DNA from: Sva-07 sp963793335 | GTDB lineage: Bacteria > Actinomycetota > Acidimicrobiia > Acidimicrobiales > Ilumatobacteraceae | Reading direction: 5' to 3' | Length of the DNA stretch: 64,000 nt | Assembly (NCBI GenBank): GCA_963793335.1 | Contig: CAWBZS010000010.1 | Coordinates: 1 to 64,000, forward strand | Shown here: piece after piece, positions 1-8,035 of the stretch | Position numbering within the stretch: the first letter of the stretch is position 1 | Layout: every line of letters begins with the position of its first letter | The notes under the pieces: model-generated | The model's input: only the letters and a program-made list of their open reading frames with translations | Database searches by the model: none | What the model was told of the DNA's origin: nothing | Made by a program: the position numbers and the translations under genes

Positions 1-211
1 CGCGAAGGCACTTGACCCTAGCCGAGGGAAACGCCGACAAGCCACGTGACCGGCCGAACGTTCTCGGGCCTGGGACTTGTGGTGAGGCCTCGACTCGGGA
101 GCTCTGCTGCGACTTCGGCCGCGCGCTTCCCGACTGCACGTGTCTGTTGGAACGACCTCGTCCCACGGCCACGTCGAGGTGGGCTAGCTTCACTGCCCAG
201 GGGGAGGGGCG

Positions 212-3200
212 ATGGCGAATCGGCGAGGAGATCGTGTTGAGGCGGGAGATCGCACCGAGACGGCCGACGAGACGGCCGACGAGCGGGCCGCGGTCTTCGT
301 GTCCTACTCGCGTCGCGACGCCGAGTTCGTCGTCGAAAGCGTGAAGCCGCAACTTGCGTCGCTCGACCTCGATGTGTGGATCGACCTCGACGACATCCCG
401 CCATCATCGAAGTGGCGCGACGAGATCCAGGACGGGATCGAGCGCTGCGAGGCGTTGATCATCATTGTCAGCCCGGACTCTGCGATGTCACCAGAGGTCG
501 GCAAGGAACTCGTCCGCGCCGACGAACTCGGAAAACGCATCGTCCCGGTGCTGCATCGCGAGGTCGAGCCGAACGAGACCCACCCAGCAATCCGCGATCG
601 AAACTGGGTGCACTGGCGAACCGACGACGAATCGGCCGCGGCCCTTGCGAGGATCGACGAATCGCTCAAGGTCGACCCGGAATGGACGAAGGAACACAAC
701 CGGCTGAACGGGCTCGCCCTCGTGTGGGCGCGCCGGGACCGGGACCGCAGCCTCCTCGTCAGCGGTTCCGCACTGAATTCGGACGAGGCCGCACTCGCCG
801 TCGAACGCCCGCCGGAGCAGCCCCAGGCCACAGCGTTGATGCGCGAGTTCATCGCCGAGAGCCGACGGAACGCGACCCGTCGCCAGCGGCGCTTGGTGAT
901 CACGTCGCTCACCGTCGCAGTCGTCTCGATCTCGCTTGCCATCGTGGCGGTGTTCGCGAGGTTCGAGGCCGAGCGGCAACGAAGCGAAGCGGTTCGCCAA
1001 CGCGACGCAGCCACGTCGACGGCGCTCGCCTCCCAATCGGAGAATCGGCTCGCGACCGAACCCGACTTGAGCGCGCTGCTCGCACTCGAGGCGTACCGAA
1101 CCGCTGACACCGTCGACGCGCTCGGCAGCCTGCTGCGTGTCAATGACACATCGACCACATTCATCGATCGCTACTCCACCCATTCCGCCCAGATTTCCGT
1201 TGTCACGGTCAACGAACCATCTGCGACGGCTGCGACCGGTGACCGCTCCGGAGCGGTGGTGCTCTGGGATGTCGCTGCCGACGGCACCGCAGCGCCACGT
1301 TCGGCCACCATCGACCTTCCTGCGGCGGCGACTGCGCTGGCCTTCGACGAGACCGGCGAGCACTTGACGGTTGCGTACGACAACGGAGGTGATCTCGGTG
1401 GGATCGAGGTCTGGCAGGTTCCTGCGGACGCGACTGCGGATGCGCTACTGGTCGACGATGTCCCGACGCCGATCGAGGTCTCGGTCCTCTCGGTCGATGG
1501 AACGCTGGGCGCCGGCCTCATCTTGTTCGATGATGACACCCACGGCATGGCCATCGTGAGCGTGGCCGACGGCGAGATCATCGCCACGGGTTCACTCGAC
1601 GTTTGGCCGGACGACTTCGAGCAACTCGATCCGACGAGCGTCGTCTTCTCGCCGGACTCCTCGCAGGTGGCGTTCGGCCTCGGGTCGGAGATGTTCGTGT
1701 GGAGTTGGATGGAATCCGACGACCCCGAGGTCATCGAGATCGAGGAACTGGGCATTCCCAATCTCGAACGAGTCTCGCTTGCGCTCACATCCGTGACGTT
1801 CGTCGGCGACGGCGACCGGATGGCATTCGGCATCGACGAGGGCGACATCTTCCTGACCGACATCACCGCGCCGCCCGGGACGGCAGAAGCGGTCGCGGCC
1901 CAACCGGCCTCGACCAGCGAGGCGCTTGCACTGAGGTCGATCACGACAACCGACGTCGGCGGCAGTCCCGAGACCGTACTGGCATCGGCGCACAACAACG
2001 GTCAGGTCAAGGTGTGGTTCGTCGACGGGCTGACGGCGTTCGAGGCAGCGACGCTGCGCGGTCACGACGAGGAGGTCCATGCCGTTGCGTTGACCAGCTC
2101 CGGTGCGGTCGTGTCGGGAAGCTGGGACGGCGACGTGATCTGGTCCAGTGTCTTCGCACGCCCGAAGATCGGTGAGCAAATCGTCGATCCCGACACCTTG
2201 ACCAGCCACGACGCTGATGTGTTGGCCGTCGAATTCATCGGGACGGAAGGCGTCGCATCACTCGGTCGCGACGGGATCCTGAAGTCCTGGGATCCTGCAA
2301 CTGGCTCAGGCACCGACGACTTGGACTTCGAATCGGTCTCGAGCATGGCGGCGGCGGGCGGTGTCGTCGCCATCGGTGACGAGGCCGGCGTCGTCGCTCT
2401 CATCGACTCGTCGGGCGAGATCTCATTCGAGTTCGATCCGGCCCACGACGACTGGGTCACGCTGGTCGCGGTCTCTGAGGATGAGGCGTCGGTCGTCTCC
2501 GCCGACGACGCCGGCGCGGTCTGGCTGTGGAACATCGGCTCCGGGAGCCGAACGCTCGTCGAGACACCCGAGGGTTTCGAGCCGTACGCGTTCGCATTCC
2601 CGACTGCAGACACGCTCTGGATCGGTGGAGCCGTCGCGCTGGAAGAGACCGAGTCGATGGCGATCCGCATCGACACCAGCACGGGCCAGGTGATCGAGCG
2701 AGCGCGACACAACGATGATGAGGCGGGTCATTTGGTCACGTCGATCGCGCTGAGCCCTGACGGCTCGACCCTGGCCACGGGTGGCAGCGACCGTCGAATC
2801 TTCCTGTTCGACACCGCCGATGTCTCCGTCGAGCGTGCTGAACTCGCAACACACCTCGAAGAGGTGAGTGACATCGTGTTCTTCGATGACGAGGTGATGT
2901 TCGCTGGCGACCGCGATGGCGGCATCCTGATGTGGGATGTCGATGCCGAGCGGCCGGTCGGCGAGCTGACCGGTCCCACCGACGGGATCTACTCGCTGGC
3001 GTTGAGTCCCGATGGAACGTCGCTCGTCGCCGGGGGTGAGGACGACCGCGTGTGGATCTGGGATCTCCAGGTCGACAGTTGGATCGCGAACGCGTGCGAC
3101 CTGGCGGGACGGAATTTGACCGAGTCCGAGTGGGCTCGATTCAACTTGCGCGGTGACCCGGTGAACCACTGCCCCGGTCTCGCCGTCGACGATCGCCCAG

Positions 3201-3229
3201 TCGCGGTGTATCCAGACGCCGGACAGTGA
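212..3229 (+). CDS. TIR-domain, transmembrane, WD40-repeat protein
   Basis: A 1005-residue protein with three parts. Residues about 27-118 form a TIR domain, beginning VFVSYSRRD and including the SPDS-SPEVGKEL helix; Glu99 sits where TIR NAD-hydrolases have their catalytic glutamate. After a conserved linker, one hydrophobic helix at about 228-249 crosses the membrane and is followed by a charged coiled stretch. Residues about 300-960 are degenerate WD40 repeats (for example VVLWD, KVWF, VWLWN, RIFLFD, VWIWD), predicted to form one or two beta-propellers. The C-terminal ACDLAGRNLTESEW motif is common in bacterial TIR/NTPase-WD40 proteins. The start ATG follows a GGGAGGGG ribosome site. No NTPase module is visible. 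A sensor-effector role (NAD cleavage or signalling, possibly phage defence) is inferred from the family; the ligand is unknown. Confidence 0.88.
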   Translation: MANRRGDRVEAGDRTETADETADERAAVFVSYSRRDAEFVVESVKPQLASLDLDVWIDLDDIPPSSKWRDEIQDGIERCEALIIIVSPDSAMSPEVGKELVRADELGKRIVPVLHREVEPNETHPAIRDRNWVHWRTDDESAAALARIDESLKVDPEWTKEHNRLNGLALVWARRDRDRSLLVSGSALNSDEAALAVERPPEQPQATALMREFIAESRRNATRRQRRLVITSLTVAVVSISLAIVAVFARFEAERQRSEAVRQRDAATSTALASQSENRLATEPDLSALLALEAYRTADTVDALGSLLRVNDTSTTFIDRYSTHSAQISVVTVNEPSATAATGDRSGAVVLWDVAADGTAAPRSATIDLPAAATALAFDETGEHLTVAYDNGGDLGGIEVWQVPADATADALLVDDVPTPIEVSVLSVDGTLGAGLILFDDDTHGMAIVSVADGEIIATGSLDVWPDDFEQLDPTSVVFSPDSSQVAFGLGSEMFVWSWMESDDPEVIEIEELGIPNLERVSLALTSVTFVGDGDRMAFGIDEGDIFLTDITAPPGTAEAVAAQPASTSEALALRSITTTDVGGSPETVLASAHNNGQVKVWFVDGLTAFEAATLRGHDEEVHAVALTSSGAVVSGSWDGDVIWSSVFARPKIGEQIVDPDTLTSHDADVLAVEFIGTEGVASLGRDGILKSWDPATGSGTDDLDFESVSSMAAAGGVVAIGDEAGVVALIDSSGEISFEFDPAHDDWVTLVAVSEDEASVVSADDAGAVWLWNIGSGSRTLVETPEGFEPYAFAFPTADTLWIGGAVALEETESMAIRIDTSTGQVIERARHNDDEAGHLVTSIALSPDGSTLATGGSDRRIFLFDTADVSVERAELATHLEEVSDIVFFDDEVMFAGDRDGGILMWDVDAERPVGELTGPTDGIYSLALSPDGTSLVAGGEDDRVWIWDLQVDSWIANACDLAGRNLTESEWARFNLRGDPVNHCPGLAVDDRPVAVYPDAGQ

Positions 3230-3333
3230 TCGGAGGTCGAATGCCTGTCACGCCGACGTCTCCGGGCGTCTGCATCGTTGAGATGCCCGGTCAGGGTCGC
3301 GTGATCACCGGAGAACGAAGGCTGGGGCGACGC

Positions 3334-3354
3334 CGCCTGAGGACCCCTCAGGCG
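3334..3354. terminator. Hairpin between convergent genes
   Basis: CGCCTGAGG and CCTCAGGCG form a perfect 9-bp stem with a 3-base loop. It lies between the convergent TIR-WD40 and ferredoxin genes and includes the ferredoxin stop codon. There is no T-tract, so termination is only inferred. Confidence 0.4.
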
Positions 3355-3668
3355 CCGCGAGCGTCGATGGCGGCCTGATCGTAGGGCTCGATCATGATGC
3401 ACTCGCCGGGGCATTCCTCGGCGGCATCGACGGCCAGTTCGATCAGCGAGTCGGGAATGCGGGCGACACCCTTGCCCATGTCGGGGCCGTGCCCGGCGCC
3501 GTCGGCACCGTCGAAGACGATCGTCTCACCGAAGTGCGACGCCTCTTCCTTGACGACCCAGAGGCCGTCGTCACGCCCGACGAAGACGTCCGGACAGATC
3601 TCCGAACAGATGCCGTCTCCCGTGCACAGGTCCTGGTCGATCCAGACCATCAATGCGGTTGCTGCCAT
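3348..3668 (-). CDS. Ferredoxin (3Fe-4S/4Fe-4S type)
   Basis: A 106-residue soluble electron carrier. Cysteines at 15, 21 and 25 lie in CTGDGICSEICPDVF and two more at 86 and 90 in ECPGECI. This is the C-x5-C...CP arrangement of single-cluster actinobacterial ferredoxins, often partners of cytochromes P450 or oxygenases. The extra Cys25 and Cys90 leave open whether the cluster is 3Fe-4S or 4Fe-4S. A glycine-rich insert at about 54-67 separates the two halves. No redox partner gene is adjacent. It is transcribed away from dcd and converges on the TIR-WD40 gene. Confidence 0.85.
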   Translation of the reverse strand: MAATALMVWIDQDLCTGDGICSEICPDVFVGRDDGLWVVKEEASHFGETIVFDGADGAGHGPDMGKGVARIPDSLIELAVDAAEECPGECIMIEPYDQAAIDARGA

Positions 3669-3833
3669 GTCGTCTCGCCTTTCGGGGGGTTCGATCGCTT
3701 GCCAATGTTCTATCTCGACACGGCTCTGAACTCACCCTGGGCGGCCCGAGAAGTCCGGATTCTCACCGTCGCATCGCGTCGGCCACGCGGCTCGACGAAC
3801 AGGGTTGGGCTGCCATCGCTAACGTGGGCGGTC

Positions 3834-4418
3834 GTGATTCTGTCCGACCGCACCATTCGAGAACAGCTCGCCGCGGGACGGATCGTGATCGACCCGCTCG
3901 ACGAGTCGCTCATCCAGCCGTCGTCGATCGACGTCCGCATCTCGAACCGGTTCCGGGTGTTCCGCAACCACACGCGCGGGGTGATCGACGTCAAGCGCGA
4001 CATGGTCGATCTCACCGAACTCGTCGAGCTGCCCGTCGACGCCGAAGGAACCTCGGAGACCGCGTTCATGCTGCACCCGGGCGAGTTCGTGCTCGGCTCC
4101 ACCCTCGAACGCATCGCGGTGCCGAACGATCTCGTCGGACGCGTCGAGGGCAAGTCATCGCTCGGTCGACTCGGCCTGCTGATCCACTCCACCGCAGGGT
4201 TCATCGACGCCGGGTTCGACGGCCACATCACCCTGGAACTCGCAAACGTCGCCAGCCTGCCGATCACGCTGTACCCGGGGATGAAGATCGGTCAGGTCAG
4301 CTTCATGCACATGACGACGCCCGCCGACCGTCCGTACGGAAGCGGCGCCAGCGGATCGAAGTATCAGGGCCAGCACGGGCCCACCCCCAGCCGGTACTTC
4401 GAGAACTTCGAGCGCTGA
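3834..4418 (+). CDS. dcd: dCTP deaminase (possibly bifunctional deaminase/dUTPase)
   Basis: A 194-residue member of the dUTPase/dCTP deaminase fold that converts dCTP to dUTP (or directly to dUMP in bifunctional forms) for thymidylate synthesis. I chose the GTG start at 3834 because it gives the family N-terminus ILSDRTIREQL; the frame stays open upstream, but that sequence is unlike the family. Visible motifs are QPSSIDVRISNRF, HPGEFVLGSTLE, the active-site segment EGKSSLGRLGLLIHSTAGFI and the C-terminal SKYQGQHGPTPS. The length matches the usual ~190 residues. Similarity to the mycobacterial bifunctional enzyme is recalled, not tested. It is divergent from the ferredoxin gene. Confidence 0.92.
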   Translation: MILSDRTIREQLAAGRIVIDPLDESLIQPSSIDVRISNRFRVFRNHTRGVIDVKRDMVDLTELVELPVDAEGTSETAFMLHPGEFVLGSTLERIAVPNDLVGRVEGKSSLGRLGLLIHSTAGFIDAGFDGHITLELANVASLPITLYPGMKIGQVSFMHMTTPADRPYGSGASGSKYQGQHGPTPSRYFENFER

Positions 4419-4571
4419 CATCTCGCTCGATGCAGCAGCAGATGTTTCGGTTCGGCGCGGTCGCGGTACACCGCTGACACGCCGAACAGCAGCGGGCCGC
4501 TCAGCGAGCTGCTGCTCCGGCGCCAGAGCCCGAACGCCGAGCACCGGAGACATCCGGAGAAGGAGCACCCC

Positions 4572-4757
4572 ATGAGTGGAGAAAAAGACCAGGCAACCGG
4601 CCGCGTGAAGCAGGCCGCCGGTGACCTCACCGACAACGACGACCTCAAGCGCGAGGGCGAGAAGGACGAGACCGCCGGCAAGATCAAAGATGCCGTCGGA
4701 GACGTCAAGGACAAGGTGAACGACGCCGTCGATTCACTGAAGGACTCGTCGAAGTAG
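4572..4757 (+). CDS. CsbD-family stress protein
   Basis: A 61-residue, very hydrophilic protein rich in Lys and Asp, beginning MSGEKDQATGRVKQAAGDLT and continuing with the repeated GKIKDAVGDVKDK pattern of the CsbD family. Members are general-stress proteins (sigma-B-controlled in Bacillus) of unknown biochemical role, probably forming amphipathic helices. An AGGAG ribosome site lies about 8 bases before ATG. It stands alone after dcd and converges on the DEAD-box helicase gene, with a hairpin between them. Confidence 0.85.
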   Translation: MSGEKDQATGRVKQAAGDLTDNDDLKREGEKDETAGKIKDAVGDVKDKVNDAVDSLKDSSK

Positions 4758-4794
4758 CACCCCGACGTCCACCGAGCGCACCTCCCGGCGCTTC

Positions 4795-4834
4795 GACGAG
4801 CCCGCCTTCCCAACGACGTGGAGGCGGGTTCGTC
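4795..4834. terminator. Bidirectional hairpin terminator
   Basis: Arms 4795-4807 (GACGAGCCCGCCT) and 4822-4834 (AGGCGGGTTCGTC) pair at 12 of 13 positions around a 14-base loop. It lies between the convergent csbD-like and helicase genes. The terminator role is inferred from position and stem strength. Confidence 0.5.
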
Positions 4835-4897
4835 GCGTCAGAGCACCGGGTGCACCCACGGAGATGCCGGGAGCATCGACTCGAGTCGGCGGGTCGA

Positions 4898-6685
4898 TCA
4901 GTCGACGAAACGACGGACCCGGGCGCGCTTGCCGCGCATCGTGGTCGACTGCATCGTGCTGATCACGTGCTCGACCGATGCTTCGGGGACGCCGACCACC
5001 GAGTAGGCATCTGCGATCCGGATCGGCCCGATGTCGCGCCCGACCAGCCCCGTCTCGTTCGCGATCGCGCCCACCAGGTCGCCTGGGCGCACTCCGGCCT
5101 TGCGGCCGAGGCTCACGTGGACGAAGCCGGTACCGGCACCGCCGCCCTTCTTGCCCTTGGCCCCGCGGTCCTTCTCACCGGCGTTGCGGCCCTTGTGCTT
5201 GTCGAACTTCTTCTTGCCGTCGGACGGCTTGCCGCGCAGGCGATCGGACGCATCGGGGATCTCGAGCTCGTCGATCGTCGCGCCGCGCGACTCGTGCACG
5301 AGCTTGATCGCTGCGAGCGCGATGTTGCGGTCGGAGTCCTCCCCGGCCAAGGCGTGCAGCACCGAGTTGAAGTCTTCGAGATCGACTGCCGTCAGCGCTT
5401 CTCGAATCGCACCGACCGTCATCTCGATCTGACGCTCGCGCAGGTCGGCCACGGTGGGCACCTTGGCGATTTGGAACTTCTGCTTGGTCAGCCGCTCGAT
5501 GTTCTCGAGTCCGCGGCGCTCACGCGGTTCGGCCAACGTGATCGCCACGCCTTCGCGCCCGGCGCGACCGACTCTGCCGATGCGGTGCACGTAGCTTTCT
5601 GCCGCTGACGGCACGTCGTAGTTCACGACGTGGGTGAGCGTGTCGATGTCGAGCCCGCGAGCGGCCACGTCGGTGGCGACCAGCAACTCCGCAGTGCCGT
5701 CTCGAAGTCGGCCCATCACTCGATCTCGTTGGGCCTGGTCCATGCCGCCGTGGAGTGCTTCGGCGCGGTAGCCGCGTCCGTTCATCGTCACCGTCAGCTG
5801 GTCGACCTCGGTGCGGGTACGGCAGAACACGAGCGCCGACTTCGGCGCCTCGATGTCGAGGATGCGTCCCAACGCCGACGGCTTGTGCGCCCGTTGCACC
5901 ACGTACACCACCTGGCGGACGAGGGCCTTGGCGCCCGGTTCGGCGTCGGGACGACCGATCGTGATGCGTTGGGGGTTGCGCTGGTAGCGCTTCGCGATCG
6001 AGATGATCCGCTTCGGCATCGTCGCCGAGAACAGCACCGTCTGCCGATCGTCAGGGGTGCTCTCGAGGATCGACTCGATGTCGTCGGTGAAGCCCATGTC
6101 GAGCATCTCGTCGGCCTCGTCCAGAATCAATGTCTGGATCGAGTCGAGTGCGAGCGAGCCGCGCCCGATGTGGTCGAGCGCACGCCCAGGCGTGGCCACC
6201 ACGACGTGCGCGCCGCGGTCGAGTGCTTGGAGTTGTCGTCCAATCGGCTGACCGCCGAAGACCGGGACCACCTTGATGCCGAGCTCGCTGCCGTACTTGA
6301 ACATCGCCTCGCTCACCTGCACGGCGAGCTCGCGGGTGGGCACCAACACGAGCACCTGCGGCACCCGACGCGACGCATCGATCATCTGCAACGCCGGCAG
6401 TGCGAACGCAGCGGTCTTGCCGGTGCCGGTGGCCGCCTGGCCGAGCAGGTCCTGTCCCGTCAACAGTGTGGGGATCGTCTCACGCTGGATCGGCGTGGGC
6501 TCCTCGTAGCCCAGATCGTCGAGCGCCGACAGCAGCTCAGGCATCAACCCGAGAGCGCCGAACCCGGTCGGGGCGTCCGGCACCTCATCGACGCCATCGA
6601 CGCCATCGACTTCATCGACGGCGTCGGCGGTCGCTTCGTGCTGGTCGTGGTCGGTCGTGGCGGGTTCGTCGTGGTCGTTGCTCAT
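4898..6685 (-). CDS. deaD: DEAD-box ATP-dependent RNA helicase with DbpA-type RNA-binding domain
   Basis: A 595-residue helicase. An acidic N-terminal tail with DEVDGVDGVDEV repeats precedes the core. The core has a Q motif (FGALGL...PTPIQ), Walker A AATGTGKT at 84-91, PTREL at 116-120, TPGR, DEAD at 189-192, SAT at 220-222 and HRIGRVGRAGREG. A basic, Gly/Lys-rich linker leads to a C-terminal DbpA-like RNA-binding domain (about 520-595) containing FVHVSLGRKAGVRPGDLVGAI. This domain order matches CsdA/DeaD helicases, which remodel rRNA and mRNA structure in ribosome assembly and cold adaptation. An AGGAG site lies 6 bases before the ATG. It is divergent from the amidohydrolase gene. Confidence 0.92.
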   Translation of the reverse strand: MSNDHDEPATTDHDQHEATADAVDEVDGVDGVDEVPDAPTGFGALGLMPELLSALDDLGYEEPTPIQRETIPTLLTGQDLLGQAATGTGKTAAFALPALQMIDASRRVPQVLVLVPTRELAVQVSEAMFKYGSELGIKVVPVFGGQPIGRQLQALDRGAHVVVATPGRALDHIGRGSLALDSIQTLILDEADEMLDMGFTDDIESILESTPDDRQTVLFSATMPKRIISIAKRYQRNPQRITIGRPDAEPGAKALVRQVVYVVQRAHKPSALGRILDIEAPKSALVFCRTRTEVDQLTVTMNGRGYRAEALHGGMDQAQRDRVMGRLRDGTAELLVATDVAARGLDIDTLTHVVNYDVPSAAESYVHRIGRVGRAGREGVAITLAEPRERRGLENIERLTKQKFQIAKVPTVADLRERQIEMTVGAIREALTAVDLEDFNSVLHALAGEDSDRNIALAAIKLVHESRGATIDELEIPDASDRLRGKPSDGKKKFDKHKGRNAGEKDRGAKGKKGGGAGTGFVHVSLGRKAGVRPGDLVGAIANETGLVGRDIGPIRIADAYSVVGVPEASVEHVISTMQSTTMRGKRARVRRFVD

Positions 6686-6753
6686 CGCGTGCTCCTGCAG
6701 GGGGAATTGACCAACGATACGAACAGAGCGCGCCGGATCGAACAGAATGTTCC

Positions 6754-7959
6754 ATGGCCTACATCGCCGACCGGATCGTCCACGACGCCGACGCCCACAT
6801 CATGGAGCCACCGAACTGGCTGCGAGACCACGCCGATCCCGACATCCGCGACCGCATCGAACGACCCGGCTACGCGAACGAGCTCGCCCAGACCGGCGAC
6901 GGCGGACACGGCGGCGACCAGGAACTGATCGACGCCGCGTTCGATCGGCTCACGCAGCGCCATCGCACCGAGGAGTTCCTGACGAACGAAGACGTCGAGG
7001 TGATGAACCGCAAGAACTTCGCGGCCACTGGCGCGTTCTTGGCCGAGGACCGCCCTCGCGTGCTCGACTACATCGGGGTCCAGAGCCAGTTGCTCTTCAA
7101 CACGTTCCACAACAGCCGGTTGTACCAGTGGGAGCACCAGCCCGATCTCGACCTGGCCTACGGTGCCGCCCACGCCCACAACCGCGGCATGGTCGAGTTC
7201 TGCTCGGTCGACCAGCGGCTGCTGGCCACCTGCTACGTCCCGCTCGCCGACTTCGATCGAGCCACGGCCATGGCGGGCGAGGCGATCGAGATGGGCGCAG
7301 CGGCGCTGCTCGTCGCCTCGGGCTGCCCCGCCGGGCATTCGCCCTCGCACCGGTCGCTCGACCCGGTGTGGCGCCAGGCCGAGGAGGCCGGCATCCCAGT
7401 GGTCTTCCACGTCGGCGGCACCGGTGATCTGATCGATTCGGCCTACTTCCGCAACGGGCTCCCGGTCCCTGCCGACTTCCATGGCGGTGAGGAGAACTTC
7501 CGCTCGGTCGACTACATGGCGATTCCCTTCCCGCCGATGCAGACGCTTGCCACGCTCATCTTCGACGGCGTGCTCGAACGGTTCCCCTCACTGCGCATCG
7601 GCGTGATCGAGCAAGGGTGCAGCTGGGTGCCGAGTTGGTTGAAGCAGATGGAGTCGGCGATCGACGCCTTCGGTCGCCACGAGGAGCGGCTGCAGCAGCT
7701 CTCGCTTCGCCCGAGTGAGTACGTCGAGCGCCAGGTGCGGGTCACGCCGTACCCGACCGAGGACATCGGCTGGGTCACCGACCAGATCGGCGCGAGCGTG
7801 CTGCTGTTCAACACCGACTATCCGCACGTCGAGGGCGGTCGTCGACCGTTCGAGCGCTTCGAGCGGAGCCTCGGAGATCGCAGTGAGGACATCCGCCAGC
7901 GCTTCTACTGCGACAACTTCGTCGACCTGATGGGATCGGCCGTCGCCGCCCTCGTCTGA
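6754..7959 (+). CDS. Amidohydrolase-2 family metal-dependent hydrolase
   Basis: A 401-residue TIM-barrel hydrolase. The start ATG begins AYIADRIVHDADAHIMEP, the DADxHxxEP signature of the amidohydrolase-2 group. Later segments include VVFHVGGTGD and, near the C-terminus, NTDYPHVEG, the typical late metal/active-site strand. The family contains decarboxylases and hydrolases acting on aromatic or cyclic carboxylic acids; the substrate here cannot be told. The frame is open upstream over the promoter region, but the family N-terminus fits ATG 6754. No catabolic partners are adjacent. Confidence 0.8.
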   Translation: MAYIADRIVHDADAHIMEPPNWLRDHADPDIRDRIERPGYANELAQTGDGGHGGDQELIDAAFDRLTQRHRTEEFLTNEDVEVMNRKNFAATGAFLAEDRPRVLDYIGVQSQLLFNTFHNSRLYQWEHQPDLDLAYGAAHAHNRGMVEFCSVDQRLLATCYVPLADFDRATAMAGEAIEMGAAALLVASGCPAGHSPSHRSLDPVWRQAEEAGIPVVFHVGGTGDLIDSAYFRNGLPVPADFHGGEENFRSVDYMAIPFPPMQTLATLIFDGVLERFPSLRIGVIEQGCSWVPSWLKQMESAIDAFGRHEERLQQLSLRPSEYVERQVRVTPYPTEDIGWVTDQIGASVLLFNTDYPHVEGGRRPFERFERSLGDRSEDIRQRFYCDNFVDLMGSAVAALV

Positions 7960-8035
7960 CATGCGTTCTCGTGGCCCGGATTGGACGCGTGGCGGATTCG
8001 GAGTGAACTGGCGTCGCCGTGGGTAGACCTCGAAT

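Noticed and set aside
1..211. Short overlapping open frames at the left edge
   Set aside because: None shows a family motif, ribosome site or plausible composition; the only supported gene begins at 212.
3489..3833. Extended N-terminus for dCTP deaminase
   Set aside because: The extra residues have no family similarity and would overlap the divergent ferredoxin gene; GTG 3834 gives the standard N-terminus.
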